Source: an uncultured Oscillospiraceae bacterium (GTDB lineage: Bacteria; Bacillota; Clostridia; Oscillospirales; Acutalibacteraceae). From it: a DNA stretch of 64,000 nt. Both the position numbers and the translations under genes were made by a program. The stretch's first letter is position 1; the number at the start of each line of letters is the position of its first letter. The notes beneath the pieces are model-generated. The model saw nothing but the letters and a program-made list of their open reading frames with translations. It made no database searches and was not told the DNA's origin. This document shows positions 8,853-17,064 of the stretch, in pieces. The stretch lies in contig URQB01000002.1 of assembly GCA_900549825.1 (NCBI GenBank), positions 186,001 to 250,000 on the forward strand. The letters are read 5' to 3'.

Positions 8853-9671
8853 ATGCGGTATCCTTATGGCAAGGCAATTTTGATTACAGGCGCATCCTCA
8901 GGGATCGGGCGCGCGGCGGCAGAGCTGTTTGCCGATGCGGGCTATACGGTCTGGGCGGGCTCGCGCCACTGTGAAGAAGGCGTCGAGAAGCGGCAGAATG
9001 GCGGGGAGATCCGCTCGATCCAGATGGACGTGTGCAATGAGGAATCCTCGCGCCGCGCAGTAGAGAGGGCGGTAAGCGAAGGCGGGCTGGGGATCGTCCT
9101 CAACTGTGCGGGCATGGGCGTCGCGGGCCCGGCGGAGGATACGTTTGAGGACGCAATCCGCGCACAGTTCGAGGTGAATTATTTCGGCACACTGCGGGTC
9201 AACCGGCTGGTGCTGCCCTGTTTTCGTGCGCAGGGGAAGGGGCTGGTGCTTGTGATGAGCTCGGTTGCCGGGCGGGTACCGATCCCATACCAGAGCCATT
9301 ACAGCTCCTCGAAATATGCGTTGGACGCGTATGTGGAGGCACTGCGCATGGAGACGCAGCCCTTCGGCATCCGTGCGGCCCTCATCGAGCCGGGCGATAC
9401 GAAAACAGGCTTTACCGCGGCGCGCAGGATGGCGATGCCGGAGGATTCTCCTTACCGGCAGGCCTGCGAGGGCGCAATCGCCCGCATGGCGCACGATGAG
9501 GAGACGGGTGTGCCTGCCTCGAAGCCCGCGATGGCTGCCCTCCGATTGGCGGAAAAGGAGAACCCGCCGGTGCGCGTGACCGTCGGCGCGATGTACAAGG
9601 GCGTAATGGCGCTCAGGAAAATCATCCCCGCGCGCGCGTTCGAGCGGGTTTTGGCGGCAATGTACCGCTAA
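8853..9671 (+). CDS. Short-chain dehydrogenase/reductase
   Basis: 272 residues. The NAD(P)-binding Rossmann motif TGASSGIGRA lies at about residues 12-21, NCAG at about 84, and the catalytic Ser and YxxxK (YSSSK) about 150-156. The length and PGDTKTGF segment match classical SDRs annotated as SDR family oxidoreductase. The ATG at 8853 follows AGGAAGGAGATATAG; an upstream in-frame ATG at 8796 has no such site. The substrate is unknown. It sits alone between the glycosidase and rubrerythrin. Confidence 0.9.
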   Translation: MRYPYGKAILITGASSGIGRAAAELFADAGYTVWAGSRHCEEGVEKRQNGGEIRSIQMDVCNEESSRRAVERAVSEGGLGIVLNCAGMGVAGPAEDTFEDAIRAQFEVNYFGTLRVNRLVLPCFRAQGKGLVLVMSSVAGRVPIPYQSHYSSSKYALDAYVEALRMETQPFGIRAALIEPGDTKTGFTAARRMAMPEDSPYRQACEGAIARMAHDEETGVPASKPAMAALRLAEKENPPVRVTVGAMYKGVMALRKIIPARAFERVLAAMYR

Positions 9672-9705
9672 ACGGCAAAAAAATGAGTGCGGAGGGTTAT
9701 TTACG

Positions 9706-9734
9706 TTGATTTTTCTGAGAAGAATTGGTATACT
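9706..9734 (+). promoter_or_regulatory. Sigma-A promoter of rubrerythrin
   Basis: TTGATT (9706-9711), 17-base spacer, TATACT (9729-9734), with an extended TGG directly before the -10. Confidence 0.8.
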
Positions 9735-9774
9735 ATATACAACCTAATTTTAATCAAAGCAAGGAGGCATCATG

Positions 9775-10314
9775 ATGGAATTCAAAGGCAGCAAAACGGA
9801 AGCGAACCTGATGGCAGCGTTCGCAGGCGAATCCCAGGCGCGCAATAAATACACATTTTACGCTTCTCAGGCGAAAAAGGACGGCTATGAGCAGATCGCG
9901 AACATCTTCCAGATGACTGCGGATAACGAGAAGGAGCACGCAAAGATCTGGTTCAAGCAGCTCCACGGCGGCAAGATCCCCGGCACGATGGAAAACCTGC
10001 TTGACGGCGCGGCCGGCGAGCACTATGAGTGGACCGATATGTACAAGGGCTTTGCGGAAGAGGCAAAGGCCGAGGGCTTCAATGAGATCGCGGCGCTGTT
10101 TAGGATGGTGGGCGATATCGAGAAGGAGCACGAGGAGCGCTATCGCAAACTCGTCGAGAATCTCGAAAAAGGCATCGTTTTTGAGCGCTCGAACGAGGTC
10201 GTATGGATCTGCCGCAACTGCGGGCATATCCATGTAGGCAAGAAGGCCCCGACGGTCTGCCCGGTGTGCAAGCACCCGCAGGCATACTTCGAGCTTCGCG
10301 CGGAGAATTATTGA
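9775..10314 (+). CDS. rbr: Rubrerythrin
   Basis: 179 residues. Rubrerythrin reduces hydrogen peroxide in anaerobes with electrons from rubredoxin. The ferritin-like diiron domain carries [13 protein letters not shown] and NEKEHAKIW, then a second pair with [10 protein letters not shown]. The C-terminal rubredoxin-like domain has CRNCG and [11 protein letters not shown], four cysteines for Fe. Two ATGs are adjacent; the second (9775) lies 7 bases after AGGAGG and is preferred over 9772. It is a single-gene unit with its own promoter and terminator. Confidence 0.96.
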   Translation: MEFKGSKTEANLMAAFAGESQARNKYTFYASQAKKDGYEQIANIFQMTADNEKEHAKIWFKQLHGGKIPGTMENLLDGAAGEHYEWTDMYKGFAEEAKAEGFNEIAALFRMVGDIEKEHEERYRKLVENLEKGIVFERSNEVVWICRNCGHIHVGKKAPTVCPVCKHPQAYFELRAENY

Positions 10315-10329
10315 CCGGTTGAATGGAAT

Positions 10330-10364
10330 AGCGGCTGCGGCGAAATCGCCGCGGCCGCTTTTTT
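10330..10364 (+). terminator. Rho-independent terminator of rubrerythrin
   Basis: AGCGGCTGCGGCG (10330-10342) pairs with CGCCGCGGCCGCT (10347-10359) around a 4-base loop, with one mismatch, and is followed by seven T. Confidence 0.9.
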
Positions 10365-11075
10365 ATGCTTGGCTGTGGATCTGGGGGAGGCCGTCGAGGA
10401 TTTTTTGCATGGCGGTCAGTTCTTTTGCGTATGATTTCTGCCGCTTTCGTGCAGGGGGAAGCCTGAGTGCCGCATGGCGGAGTCGATACATTGGCAGAGG
10501 CATTGGCTGCGGCTCCTATTCAGCAGATAGCGCTGGCGGTCGATGGCTTTCGTTTCGGATACGGATGGCAGTGGGGGTATTTTGATAGGGCCTGGGGAGA
10601 AAACGAGACATAGAAAATCACCATGTTTCTAATAGAATTGTGGGTGGGTTGCAACCGCGCTTCCAGTATACCGGGGCGGGATTTTTCCGTCTAGCAAGTG
10701 TTATCGTTCTGTTATCACGGAATCTATTTTTCCAGTCGTTACGGGCTTTATCTGACAAATAAATCTTTGTTCATTTGTGATTCATAGGGATTGCCTGCGC
10801 GCGGGACCACGCCTGTTTCCCATGCTTTTCCTGTGGGAAAAGGGTGCAGAAGAACATTTGAAAGACGGCACTGCTCTATCAAAAGCTGCCGCAGTGGTGT
10901 CCGCGGGGGTCGCGGGGCACTCCCCGCGGCTGTTTCTTTTGCTTCGTTCTCTTTTCAGAAGAAAAGAGAATGCAGTCGCGTAGAGCGAAATCAGGCTACC
11001 ACTTTCCGTCATATCAGGCCTTCCGGCCGCCTCCGGCACTCTTTTATTCCAATCTTCGTCTCAAAAATTGTACGA
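10365..11075. other. Intergenic stretch with several hairpins and no supported gene
   Basis: I see no gene with a ribosome binding site or recognisable product here. The stretch holds a TGTTAT pair at 11-bp period (10699-10715), a GC-rich hairpin CCGCGGGG/CCCCGCGG (10901-10908/10922-10929) followed by a T-rich run, and a perfect 10-bp hairpin TTCTCTTTTC/GAAAAGAGAA (10947-10956/10961-10970). The layout resembles a noncoding repeat element or remains of decayed sequence. Confidence 0.5.
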
Positions 11076-11104
11076 TTGACAAATAAATACCATTCGGTTA
11101 TCAT
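11076..11104 (+). promoter_or_regulatory. Sigma-A promoter of the first toxin-like module
   Basis: TTGACA (11076-11081), 17-base spacer, TATCAT (11099-11104). The predicted start point near 11110 is exactly where the 13-base outer inverted repeat begins. Confidence 0.65.
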
Positions 11105-11186
11105 TGACATGTGACACTACCGTTCCCGGCAGGCAGTTAACATCCTCACTTCTTGCGATTGATTCCGCAGGGAGGAGGTGAGGCCG

Positions 11187-11252
11187 ATGGAGTAGATGAT
11201 TCTTACATTGGTATTGATTTTGTTACTCATTCTGGCAATGAAAAAAGACTAG
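11187..11252 (+). pseudogene. Tiny hydrophobic type I toxin-like ORF, interrupted at codon 3
   Basis: AGGAGGTG (11173-11180) stands 6 bases before an ATG at 11187, but that frame reads ATG-GAG-TAG. The same frame reopens at once with ATG (11196) and encodes 18 residues: a run of Ile, Leu, Thr, Val and Ala, then MKKD and TAG (11250-11252). Without the TAG this would be a 21-residue hydrophobic peptide with a basic tail. CCTCAC (11143-11148) can pair with GTGAGG (11179-11184), covering the ribosome binding site. The ending stop lies inside a terminator-like stem. The size, composition and layout match the second module near 29.1 kb. Either a nonsense mutant or reinitiation at the second ATG. 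Confidence 0.45.
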
Positions 11253-11284
11253 CTGCCCTCGTCTCCAAACAGTGCAGCTAGTCT
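11246..11284 (+). terminator. Stem holding the toxin-like stop codon
   Basis: AGACTAGCTGC (11246-11256) and GCAGCTAGTCT (11274-11284) form a perfect 11-bp stem with a 17-base loop; the TAG stop is part of the stem. No T-run follows directly. Confidence 0.6.
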
Positions 11285-11384
11285 GAACATATAGGGGACG
11301 CTAACGCCGGAGCGGTAGTGTCACATTTTCTATCCTCAATTTTATCCCAGCTCTTTTGATTTGTCAATAGCAGAGGGAGCTGTT

Positions 11385-12005
11385 TCATCCGCCGAAGCTT
11401 TCCGCCAGGGATTTTACAGCAGAGAGATATCCGCCGGTCAGCGCGTCGAGATACTCTATTGTGGATGTGATCTTCCACGTATGATCGGTCTTGACAAGCT
11501 TGATATCCACTGTGGTCGTCTTCATCGGCACGTCCTCCTGTGCCAGATAATCGGCGGCGTATTTGTTGAGATCTGCTTCCTTTGCCGCGTCGTCCTTTGA
11601 AAAATCGAGCGCATTTTCCATGCTCTTCTGCATATAGCCTTTCAGGAATTCCGTGAGGTCCACGGCAGTGCATTCCGCTTTGACAGTGGCGTTGCCGCCA
11701 TCCTGTTCGGAGGACAGGATTTTGACCGTGATCTTGCCCAGCGTATCGTCAATGGGGAAGGAGGACGCTTTGCCGCCGGAAATCACGGTTTCACCGTCCG
11801 TTACCGCCTCGGTGCTTCCATTCTCTGAATCCGGGAGCAGCTTTTCAAGCTCGCTGAGATCAATATGATCCTTGACGCTTTCCAGCTTCCCCTCCTTGAT
11901 GGCCTGCGTAACGCGCTCGACGACTTCCTCCGGTTTTTCCCCTCCGCAGCCGGCAAGTGAGAAGAGCATCAGGAGCACGAATACAGCACAAACTACCCTT
12001 TTCAT
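11385..12005 (-). CDS. Lipoprotein with DUF4878/DUF5105-like fold
   Basis: 206 residues. A signal peptide ends in the lipobox FSLAGC with the acylated Cys at position 20, so it should be attached to the outer face of the membrane. The rest (EEVVERVTQAIKEGKLESVK, then WKITSTIEYLDALTGG near the end) resembles small NTF2-like DUF4878/DUF5105 lipoproteins. No enzyme motif is visible. AAAGGGATGAG precedes the ATG. It is a single gene with its own promoter. The function is unknown. Confidence 0.8.
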   Translation of the reverse strand: MKRVVCAVFVLLMLFSLAGCGGEKPEEVVERVTQAIKEGKLESVKDHIDLSELEKLLPDSENGSTEAVTDGETVISGGKASSFPIDDTLGKITVKILSSEQDGGNATVKAECTAVDLTEFLKGYMQKSMENALDFSKDDAAKEADLNKYAADYLAQEDVPMKTTTVDIKLVKTDHTWKITSTIEYLDALTGGYLSAVKSLAESFGG

Positions 12006-12034
12006 TTTCTCATCCCTTTCTTTTTCGTAATCTT

Positions 12035-12063
12035 ATCATAAGGGATTCGCCCCTTTCAGTCAA
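12035..12063 (-). promoter_or_regulatory. Sigma-A promoter of the lipoprotein gene
   Basis: Minus strand TTGACT (12058-12063), 17-base spacer, TATGAT (12035-12040), 30 bases upstream of the start. Confidence 0.75.
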
Positions 12064-12084
12064 GCAGAATAAGGGAAGGGAAAA

Positions 12085-12111
12085 GCCCACCGTAGTTCGT
12101 GTACGGTGGGC
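12085..12111 (-). terminator. Terminator of yebC
   Basis: A 10-bp perfect stem GCCCACCGTA/TACGGTGGGC (12085-12094/12102-12111) with a 7-base loop is followed on the minus strand by TTTTCCC. Confidence 0.7.
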
Positions 12112-12143
12112 CGTGTTATGTTATGATAGCCAGGGGAAACACA

Positions 12144-12881
12144 TTAGTCCGCGTCGTCGGCATTCTCCCAGTTGTGCCAGACGTTCTGGACATCGTCGTT
12201 ATCCTCAAACATTTCCAGCATCTTGGCCATATTCTTGATATCGTCCGGATCACTCAGCTTCGTATAAGTGGTGGGGACATATTCGACCTCAGCGGAAACA
12301 AAGGTATAGCCCTTTGCCTCCAGACCGTCGCACACGCCGGTGAAATCGTTCGGATCGGTGCGGATATCGAAAACATCCTCATCCGTCAGGAAGTCGACAG
12401 CGCCTGCCTCCAGCGCATCCTCCATCACCTTTTCCTCATCGAGGCCTTCCATTTCAATGGCAATTACGCCCTGGCGGTTGAACAGAAAGCCAACGCAGCC
12501 TGTCTGGCCCATGTTTCCGCCGTATTTATCAAAGTAATGGCGCATATCAGCCGCAGTGCGGTTGCGGTTATCGGTCAGCGTTTCCACAATGACAGCAACG
12601 CCGCAGGGGCCGTAGCCCTCATAGATGATCTCCTCATAGTTATCCGCGCCGCCCTCACCGGCCGCCTTTTTGATGATGCGGTCAATGTTATCATTGGGTA
12701 CATTATTGGCTTTCGCCTTGGCGATTACGTCCCGCAGCTTGGAGTTGGAGGACGGGTCCGGGCCACCTTCGCGTACCGCAACGCCGATTTCACGGCCGAT
12801 CTTCGTAAAGATTTTTGCACGCTGGCCGTCTGTCTTTTCCTTCTTGCGCTTGATCGTACTCCATTTGGAATGTCCTGACAT
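12144..12881 (-). CDS. yebC: YebC/TACO1-family protein
   Basis: 245 residues. YebC/TACO1 proteins are linked to transcription control and to relief of ribosome stalling at proline-rich stretches. The N-terminus MSGHSKWSTIKRKK and the KAKANNVPNDNIDRIIKKA segment are diagnostic, as is the acidic tail. The ATG at 12881 is chosen because GGAGGG lies 7 bases before it; the ATG five codons upstream overlaps that site. It has its own promoter and terminator. Confidence 0.94.
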   Translation of the reverse strand: MSGHSKWSTIKRKKEKTDGQRAKIFTKIGREIGVAVREGGPDPSSNSKLRDVIAKAKANNVPNDNIDRIIKKAAGEGGADNYEEIIYEGYGPCGVAVIVETLTDNRNRTAADMRHYFDKYGGNMGQTGCVGFLFNRQGVIAIEMEGLDEEKVMEDALEAGAVDFLTDEDVFDIRTDPNDFTGVCDGLEAKGYTFVSAEVEYVPTTYTKLSDPDDIKNMAKMLEMFEDNDDVQNVWHNWENADDAD

Positions 12882-12918
12882 AATAAAACCCTCCAATGAC
12901 TGTATCTCGAAACGCTTT

Positions 12919-12947
12919 ATTTTATCATATTATGATGGGCTTGACAA
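12919..12947 (-). promoter_or_regulatory. Sigma-A promoter of yebC
   Basis: Minus strand TTGTCA (12942-12947), 17-base spacer, TAAAAT (12919-12924), about 40 bases before the start. Confidence 0.75.
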
Positions 12948-12949
12948 GA

Positions 12950-13290
12950 TTGCCGTATGCCTTTTAGAAGGAAAAAATAGATTGATCGTGATTGATAGGG
13001 AAATCAATCATACTTTATTGGATCTATCATCGTATTTTTTCGTTGCCCAGAGTCCGTCTATCTTAGAAAAATGCTGTTAGAGAATATGAAGATGATGATC
13101 TCATCCAGTGCGTGATGACAAGTCAATCACTTGTCGGGCAACTTATATGCAAAGAAGAGAGAGAAAAAAGCTTTTGACATCCTTTGATCGCTCGCTGAAA
13201 TCCCGATATCAATTATTATGAAGCGTTTGAATATACGACAGGTTTTTTGCCTTTACAGAATAGGCTGTGGGAAGGATCATAGAGAAGATG
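12950..13290 (+). pseudogene. AT-rich decayed coding stretch, family unknown
   Basis: Base composition is clearly more AT-rich than the neighbours. Three plus-strand pieces read like protein but in different frames: LLEGKNRLIVIDREINHTLL and SSYFFVAQSPSILEKC up to a stop at 13080; EYEDDDLIQCVMTSQSLVGQ and LICKEEREK up to 13177; then YEAFEYTTGFLPLQNRLWEG up to 13282. No start codon with a ribosome binding site is seen. I do not recognise the family. It could also be chance open frames in AT-rich sequence. Confidence 0.3.
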
Positions 13291-13347
13291 GCCTATGAAT
13301 TAGTCATGAACGTTTTATGCCTCAGAGCGCCCAAATGCAATCAAAAC

Positions 13348-13394
13348 GAGAACCCCGCCTCGTTACCGGTTGACCGGACCCGAGACGGGGAACC
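13348..13394 (-). terminator. Terminator of the FIVAR-repeat gene
   Basis: GAACCCCG-CTCG pairs with CGAG-CGGGGAAC around the base of a long hairpin (one mismatch). On the minus strand it is followed by TCTCGTTTTG. Confidence 0.65.
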
Positions 13395-13441
13395 CTTTAT
13401 TGTGCCTTAGAACAGGTGAATCGTTCCTGATGGAAGGGCTT

Positions 13442-16400
13442 TTATTTTGCCTGCCAATTCCACTTGTGGAAGCGGACCTTGATGGTGTCGGTCGCTACGT
13501 TGCCGTAGACATCTTCCACCGTCACGGTAACCCAGCAGGAGCGAGCGCCGATGCCCTTGCCGTTGGGACGGATGACCGTCGTCTCAGCGTCGGGGGTTTC
13601 GATCGTCGCTTCGGGCTTGTCGATGGACCAGCTTGCATAGCTCCATTTGACACTCTTGACCTCAGCGCCGCTGTTTACCTGGATACCCAGTACGGTCGAA
13701 TTGTTCTTGTAGAGCGTATACCACGGAACCTTTACAAACAGTACGTCGCCTTCGACAGCCACGCCGCCGTTGGTGATGGCGACGGAGGTGAGCGCATCGT
13801 ACTGCGTCATCGCATCGAGTGCCTTCTGGACGTTTGCAACCGCTGCGTCCACATCGGCCTGGTCGAGAATGGTGAGGCTGCGGTCGATATTCTTCGCCTC
13901 TTCCAGGGCAGCCCTCAGGGCGGCGACGGAATCAGGCGTGTAGGTGTTGATATCGGCAGAAGCGAGCTTGTCGGAAGCGGTCTTGATGATCGCGTCAAGC
14001 GCGGTGAAATCAGCATCCTTGAGGACGAGCTGGACCGCATTGAGCGATGCGGCCATCGCGTCGACTTCGCTCTGCCTCGTGATATCCGGGTTCTCCTCGA
14101 CGAGCGCCCCGGCCTGCGCTACGGCAGCTCTGAGGGCCGCAACGGAAGCCTCGGTGTAGTTGCTGATATCAGAAGCGTTGAGCTTGGCGTTGGCAGCGGC
14201 GATCGCTTCGTTCAGGGCGGCCAGATTGGCGCCCTTGTAGATAAGCGTCACATTCAGGGCTGCTGCTGCGTCGTCAACCGTCTTCTGATCCTTGATGGTC
14301 AGGCTGCGGCTCAAGCCCTCTGCATAATCGATGGCAGCCTTGAGCTGCGCAAGGGATTCATCCGTATACTTGCCGCTGGCTTTGCCGTCGTTATAGGCGA
14401 TGTTTGCCTTGGCGATGGCAAGGTCGAGCGCCTCATAGTTTGCACCCTTGAGTGTGAGCGTCATGGCGTTGAGGGCGGCAGCCTTCGCATCCACAGCGTC
14501 CTGCTCGGTGACATTGGGCTTGCGATCGATCATAGCCTGCGCTTCGGCAATGGCCGCTGACAGAGCATCGCGGGAATCCGTCGTGTAATCCTCGATGTCG
14601 GAAGCGGCGAGCTTCGCATTGGCAGCGTCGACAGCGGCCCGGAGCCCGGCAAGGTCTGCGGCGTTGAAGTCGCCTCTGGCCTGCTCGATGGCGTTGTTGA
14701 GCGCGTCGGCGGCTGCGGTGATCTCATCCTGATGCAGGATGTCGAGATTCTTTTCAACCGCCTTGGCGGCATCCAGGGCATCCCTGACGGCCTGGATGGC
14801 CTCTTCCGTGTAGAGCTTCCCGGTATTCGGGTCTGCCAGGAAGGCTTCGGCTGCGTCGATCGCATCGTTGAGCGCGCCGTAATCCGCATCCCTGAGGACG
14901 AGTTCCACGCTCTCAAGCGCTGCAACGGCCGCATCAACCGTCTCCTGCTGGGTGATGTCGTACTTAGCGGCTACGACTGCCTGTGCTGCCTTGATGGCAT
15001 TGCTCAGGGCGGTCTTGGAAGCCTCGGTGTATTCGTCGCCAGCATTGTTCAGCGTGTTCTGAGCAGCCTCGATGGCAGCGTTGAGCTTGCTGTAGTCAGC
15101 GGGCTTCTTCTCGAGCTTGACAGCATTCAGCGCTGCAAGCGCGTCGTTAACCCTGGTCTGCTCCTTCACGGAGTATGTGCGGTCGATCGCTTTTGCCGCG
15201 GCAATTGCCGTTTCCACGCGGGAGATGGAGGCATCCGTGTAGATACCTGCTTCCTTCGCGGCGGCTACCTCGGCCTCACGGTCGGAGATCGCCTTGTCGA
15301 GCGCGGAGTAATCAGCGCCCTTGAGGGTTAGGCCGCGGGTGGCGGCGAGCAGAGCGGTGGTAGCGTCCGTGATGATCTGCTGCTGGTCGACGGTCAGCTT
15401 GCGGCTGACGGCCCTTGCAGTGTCGAGGGCGGAACGCAGCGCGTTCACGGAATCATCCGTGTAATCGCCGATATCCGTGCGGCCGAGCTGGGCCTGCGCA
15501 TCGGCGATAGCGGCATCCAGAGCTGTATAATCCGCGCCCTTGAGGGTAAGGCCTGCGATTGCATCGTTGAGGGCCTTTGTGGCGGCGTCGATCGTCGCCT
15601 GGTAGGTGATGTCTTTGCCTGTCTCAATGGAGGCGGAGGCAAGATACGCATCGTTGAGGGCCTTGACGGAAGCATCCGTGTAATTCTGGATGTCGGAGGC
15701 CTCCAGCTTCGCCTGCGCGGCGGCAACAGCAGCGTTAAACGCGTCGTAGTCCGCGGGGAGCTTCTGGAGGGAGTTGATCTCCTTCATCAGGGCCATAGCG
15801 CGGGCGTTGACATCGGCCTGCTGGCTGACGTCGAGCTTGTTTTCGCGCAGCATTTCGGTCTTAGCAGCATCTACCTTGACCTTCAGAGCGGCGAGGTCCG
15901 CCGGATCGTAGTAGGATGCGTTGAGCTTCTCAAACGCATTGACGGCCGCCTGCATGGTTGCATAGTTCGCAAACTTAACCATACCGGAAACGGCGGCGTT
16001 CAGTTCGCGTGCAGCCGTGTCAATCGCGGCCTGATTGCGGATATCCCAGCCGGTGGTGGGAATATCCTGCGCGGCGGCATATTTCTCGCGAAGGGCTGCC
16101 ATTGTGGCGATCGTGTAAGTGTCGTCGGGATTTGCGCTGTTGAGGATTTTCTCAGCGGCGGCTTTCGCAGCGTCAAGGTCCGTGTAGTTGGCAGCCTTAT
16201 ACTCCAAAGAGTCGACTGCACTCTGAAGAGCGTTCGCATAGCGGTCGATGACGGTCTGCGTGTCAATAACATTACCGGCCACCTTCTGCGCGTTGGCAAG
16301 GGCAGCGGTCACATCGGCCCAAGTGGCCTCCGTGTAATACTCCGAATCGGCCGCGGCCGCGTTGGCGGCGCTGATGGCGGAATTCAGAGCGCGCTTGTCA

Positions 16401-16936
16401 AGGACGGTGACGGTGAGCGGAATGTCATAGGTGTACCAAGTCTGCGCCTCGAAGGTCTTCGTCCCACGTCCGTCATAGGTGACACGCAGTGCAGTATCAT
16501 ACACCTTCGCGCCTTCGCTGACAAAATCAACGGTAATGGTGGCTCCCCTCCAACTGGTGGAGAGGCCTCCCTGATAACTATCCCAAGTTACAGAGAAGGA
16601 TTGACCGATAGGAGTAGACAAGGTTTGTGGTGCTCGATCCTGCCGCTCATAAATCCAACAGTAGTTAACATTTGCGTTCTTTCTTGCATCCAGCCGGAAC
16701 TGGAACTGGAAGTTCTGATTGTCCTCCGTCTGGATGAAGGTAAAGTTCTGCAAATCGGCACGGAAGGAAGTGTAATGCCCGGCGTCAACACCGTTGACGA
16801 GGTTGCCTTCCGTCTGCGATACCGGACCCGTGGGGGTCGCCGCGAACGCCGCCGGCATGACGGAGAGCGCCATGATCAGCGCCAGCGCCAGCGCAAGCAC
16901 CCGTTTTGCGGAAAAAGCTTTTTTGGTTTTTGCCAT
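13442..16936 (-). CDS. Giant secreted protein with about twelve FIVAR repeats
   Basis: 1164 residues. Residues 1-32 are a signal peptide (RVLALALALIMALSVMPAAF, cleavage after AFA). Residues 33-180 form a beta-rich domain. Residues about 182-1045 hold twelve repeats of about 72 residues, each starting ADY/ANY-x-ALxxAI, with YTxxSxxAL in the middle and a D/T-Q-xxVDxAxxAL end, the FIVAR (GA-like three-helix) pattern. Residues 1046-1164 form an Ig-like C-terminal domain. No LPXTG or SLH anchor was seen. FIVAR arrays usually act as surface spacers or adhesins. It lies 128 bases downstream of a second repeat protein, probably in one transcript. Confidence 0.85.
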   Translation of the reverse strand: MAKTKKAFSAKRVLALALALIMALSVMPAAFAATPTGPVSQTEGNLVNGVDAGHYTSFRADLQNFTFIQTEDNQNFQFQFRLDARKNANVNYCWIYERQDRAPQTLSTPIGQSFSVTWDSYQGGLSTSWRGATITVDFVSEGAKVYDTALRVTYDGRGTKTFEAQTWYTYDIPLTVTVLDKRALNSAISAANAAAADSEYYTEATWADVTAALANAQKVAGNVIDTQTVIDRYANALQSAVDSLEYKAANYTDLDAAKAAAEKILNSANPDDTYTIATMAALREKYAAAQDIPTTGWDIRNQAAIDTAARELNAAVSGMVKFANYATMQAAVNAFEKLNASYYDPADLAALKVKVDAAKTEMLRENKLDVSQQADVNARAMALMKEINSLQKLPADYDAFNAAVAAAQAKLEASDIQNYTDASVKALNDAYLASASIETGKDITYQATIDAATKALNDAIAGLTLKGADYTALDAAIADAQAQLGRTDIGDYTDDSVNALRSALDTARAVSRKLTVDQQQIITDATTALLAATRGLTLKGADYSALDKAISDREAEVAAAKEAGIYTDASISRVETAIAAAKAIDRTYSVKEQTRVNDALAALNAVKLEKKPADYSKLNAAIEAAQNTLNNAGDEYTEASKTALSNAIKAAQAVVAAKYDITQQETVDAAVAALESVELVLRDADYGALNDAIDAAEAFLADPNTGKLYTEEAIQAVRDALDAAKAVEKNLDILHQDEITAAADALNNAIEQARGDFNAADLAGLRAAVDAANAKLAASDIEDYTTDSRDALSAAIAEAQAMIDRKPNVTEQDAVDAKAAALNAMTLTLKGANYEALDLAIAKANIAYNDGKASGKYTDESLAQLKAAIDYAEGLSRSLTIKDQKTVDDAAAALNVTLIYKGANLAALNEAIAAANAKLNASDISNYTEASVAALRAAVAQAGALVEENPDITRQSEVDAMAASLNAVQLVLKDADFTALDAIIKTASDKLASADINTYTPDSVAALRAALEEAKNIDRSLTILDQADVDAAVANVQKALDAMTQYDALTSVAITNGGVAVEGDVLFVKVPWYTLYKNNSTVLGIQVNSGAEVKSVKWSYASWSIDKPEATIETPDAETTVIRPNGKGIGARSCWVTVTVEDVYGNVATDTIKVRFHKWNWQAK
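13802..16393 (-). repeat. Array of twelve ~72-residue FIVAR coding repeats
   Basis: The encoded repeats share A-N/D-Y/L at the start, a central YT-D/E-x-S and a closing A-x-x-LN. The third repeat is the most divergent. Such arrays are prone to unequal recombination and assembly collapse, so the copy number may vary between strains. Confidence 0.75.
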
Positions 16937-17064
16937 AGAGTGAAAACACCTCTTTCTGAGTCAAAATCGGTTTGCCATATGGACAATGCCGCGCTGGGTT
17001 GCCGGAGCGCCCCGGCACGGCTTTTTATTTGGAGGGATTCACAAAATGTTGAGAGGTTTGCTCC

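Larger units (their letters stand above)
11110..11325 (+). repeat. 13-bp inverted repeat closing the first toxin-like transcript
   Basis: TGTGACACTACCG (11110-11122) is the exact reverse complement of CGGTAGTGTCACA (11313-11325). Inside it CCGGC...GTTA and TAAC...GCCGG can extend the pairing. The right arm is followed by TTTTC. A transcript starting at 11110 would have its 5' end paired to its 3' end, as in several type I toxin mRNAs. Confidence 0.6.

Noticed and set aside
9721..9745. PerR box at the rubrerythrin promoter
   Set aside because: The GTATACTATATAC segment is only partly symmetric and does not fit the PerR consensus.
10319..10585. 88-codon plus-strand frame after rubrerythrin, and a 46-codon minus frame ending KILDGLPQIHSQA
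   Set aside because: The plus frame runs through the rubrerythrin terminator and has no ribosome binding site; the minus frame has no recognised domain or site.
11187..11252. Reading TAG as an amino acid (pyrrolysine) to restore the toxin frame
   Set aside because: No pyl genes seen, and every other gene here ends normally at TAG, TAA or TGA.
13442..14560. Long plus-strand frames opposite the FIVAR and metallophosphatase genes (also 17227-19722 and 20455-21603)
   Set aside because: They mirror GC-biased third positions of the minus-strand genes and lack signal, domain or start sites.
16996..17030. GC-rich inverted repeat between the two repeat-protein genes as a terminator
   Set aside because: The T-run follows only on the plus strand, where no gene ends; on the minus strand it lacks a T-run.
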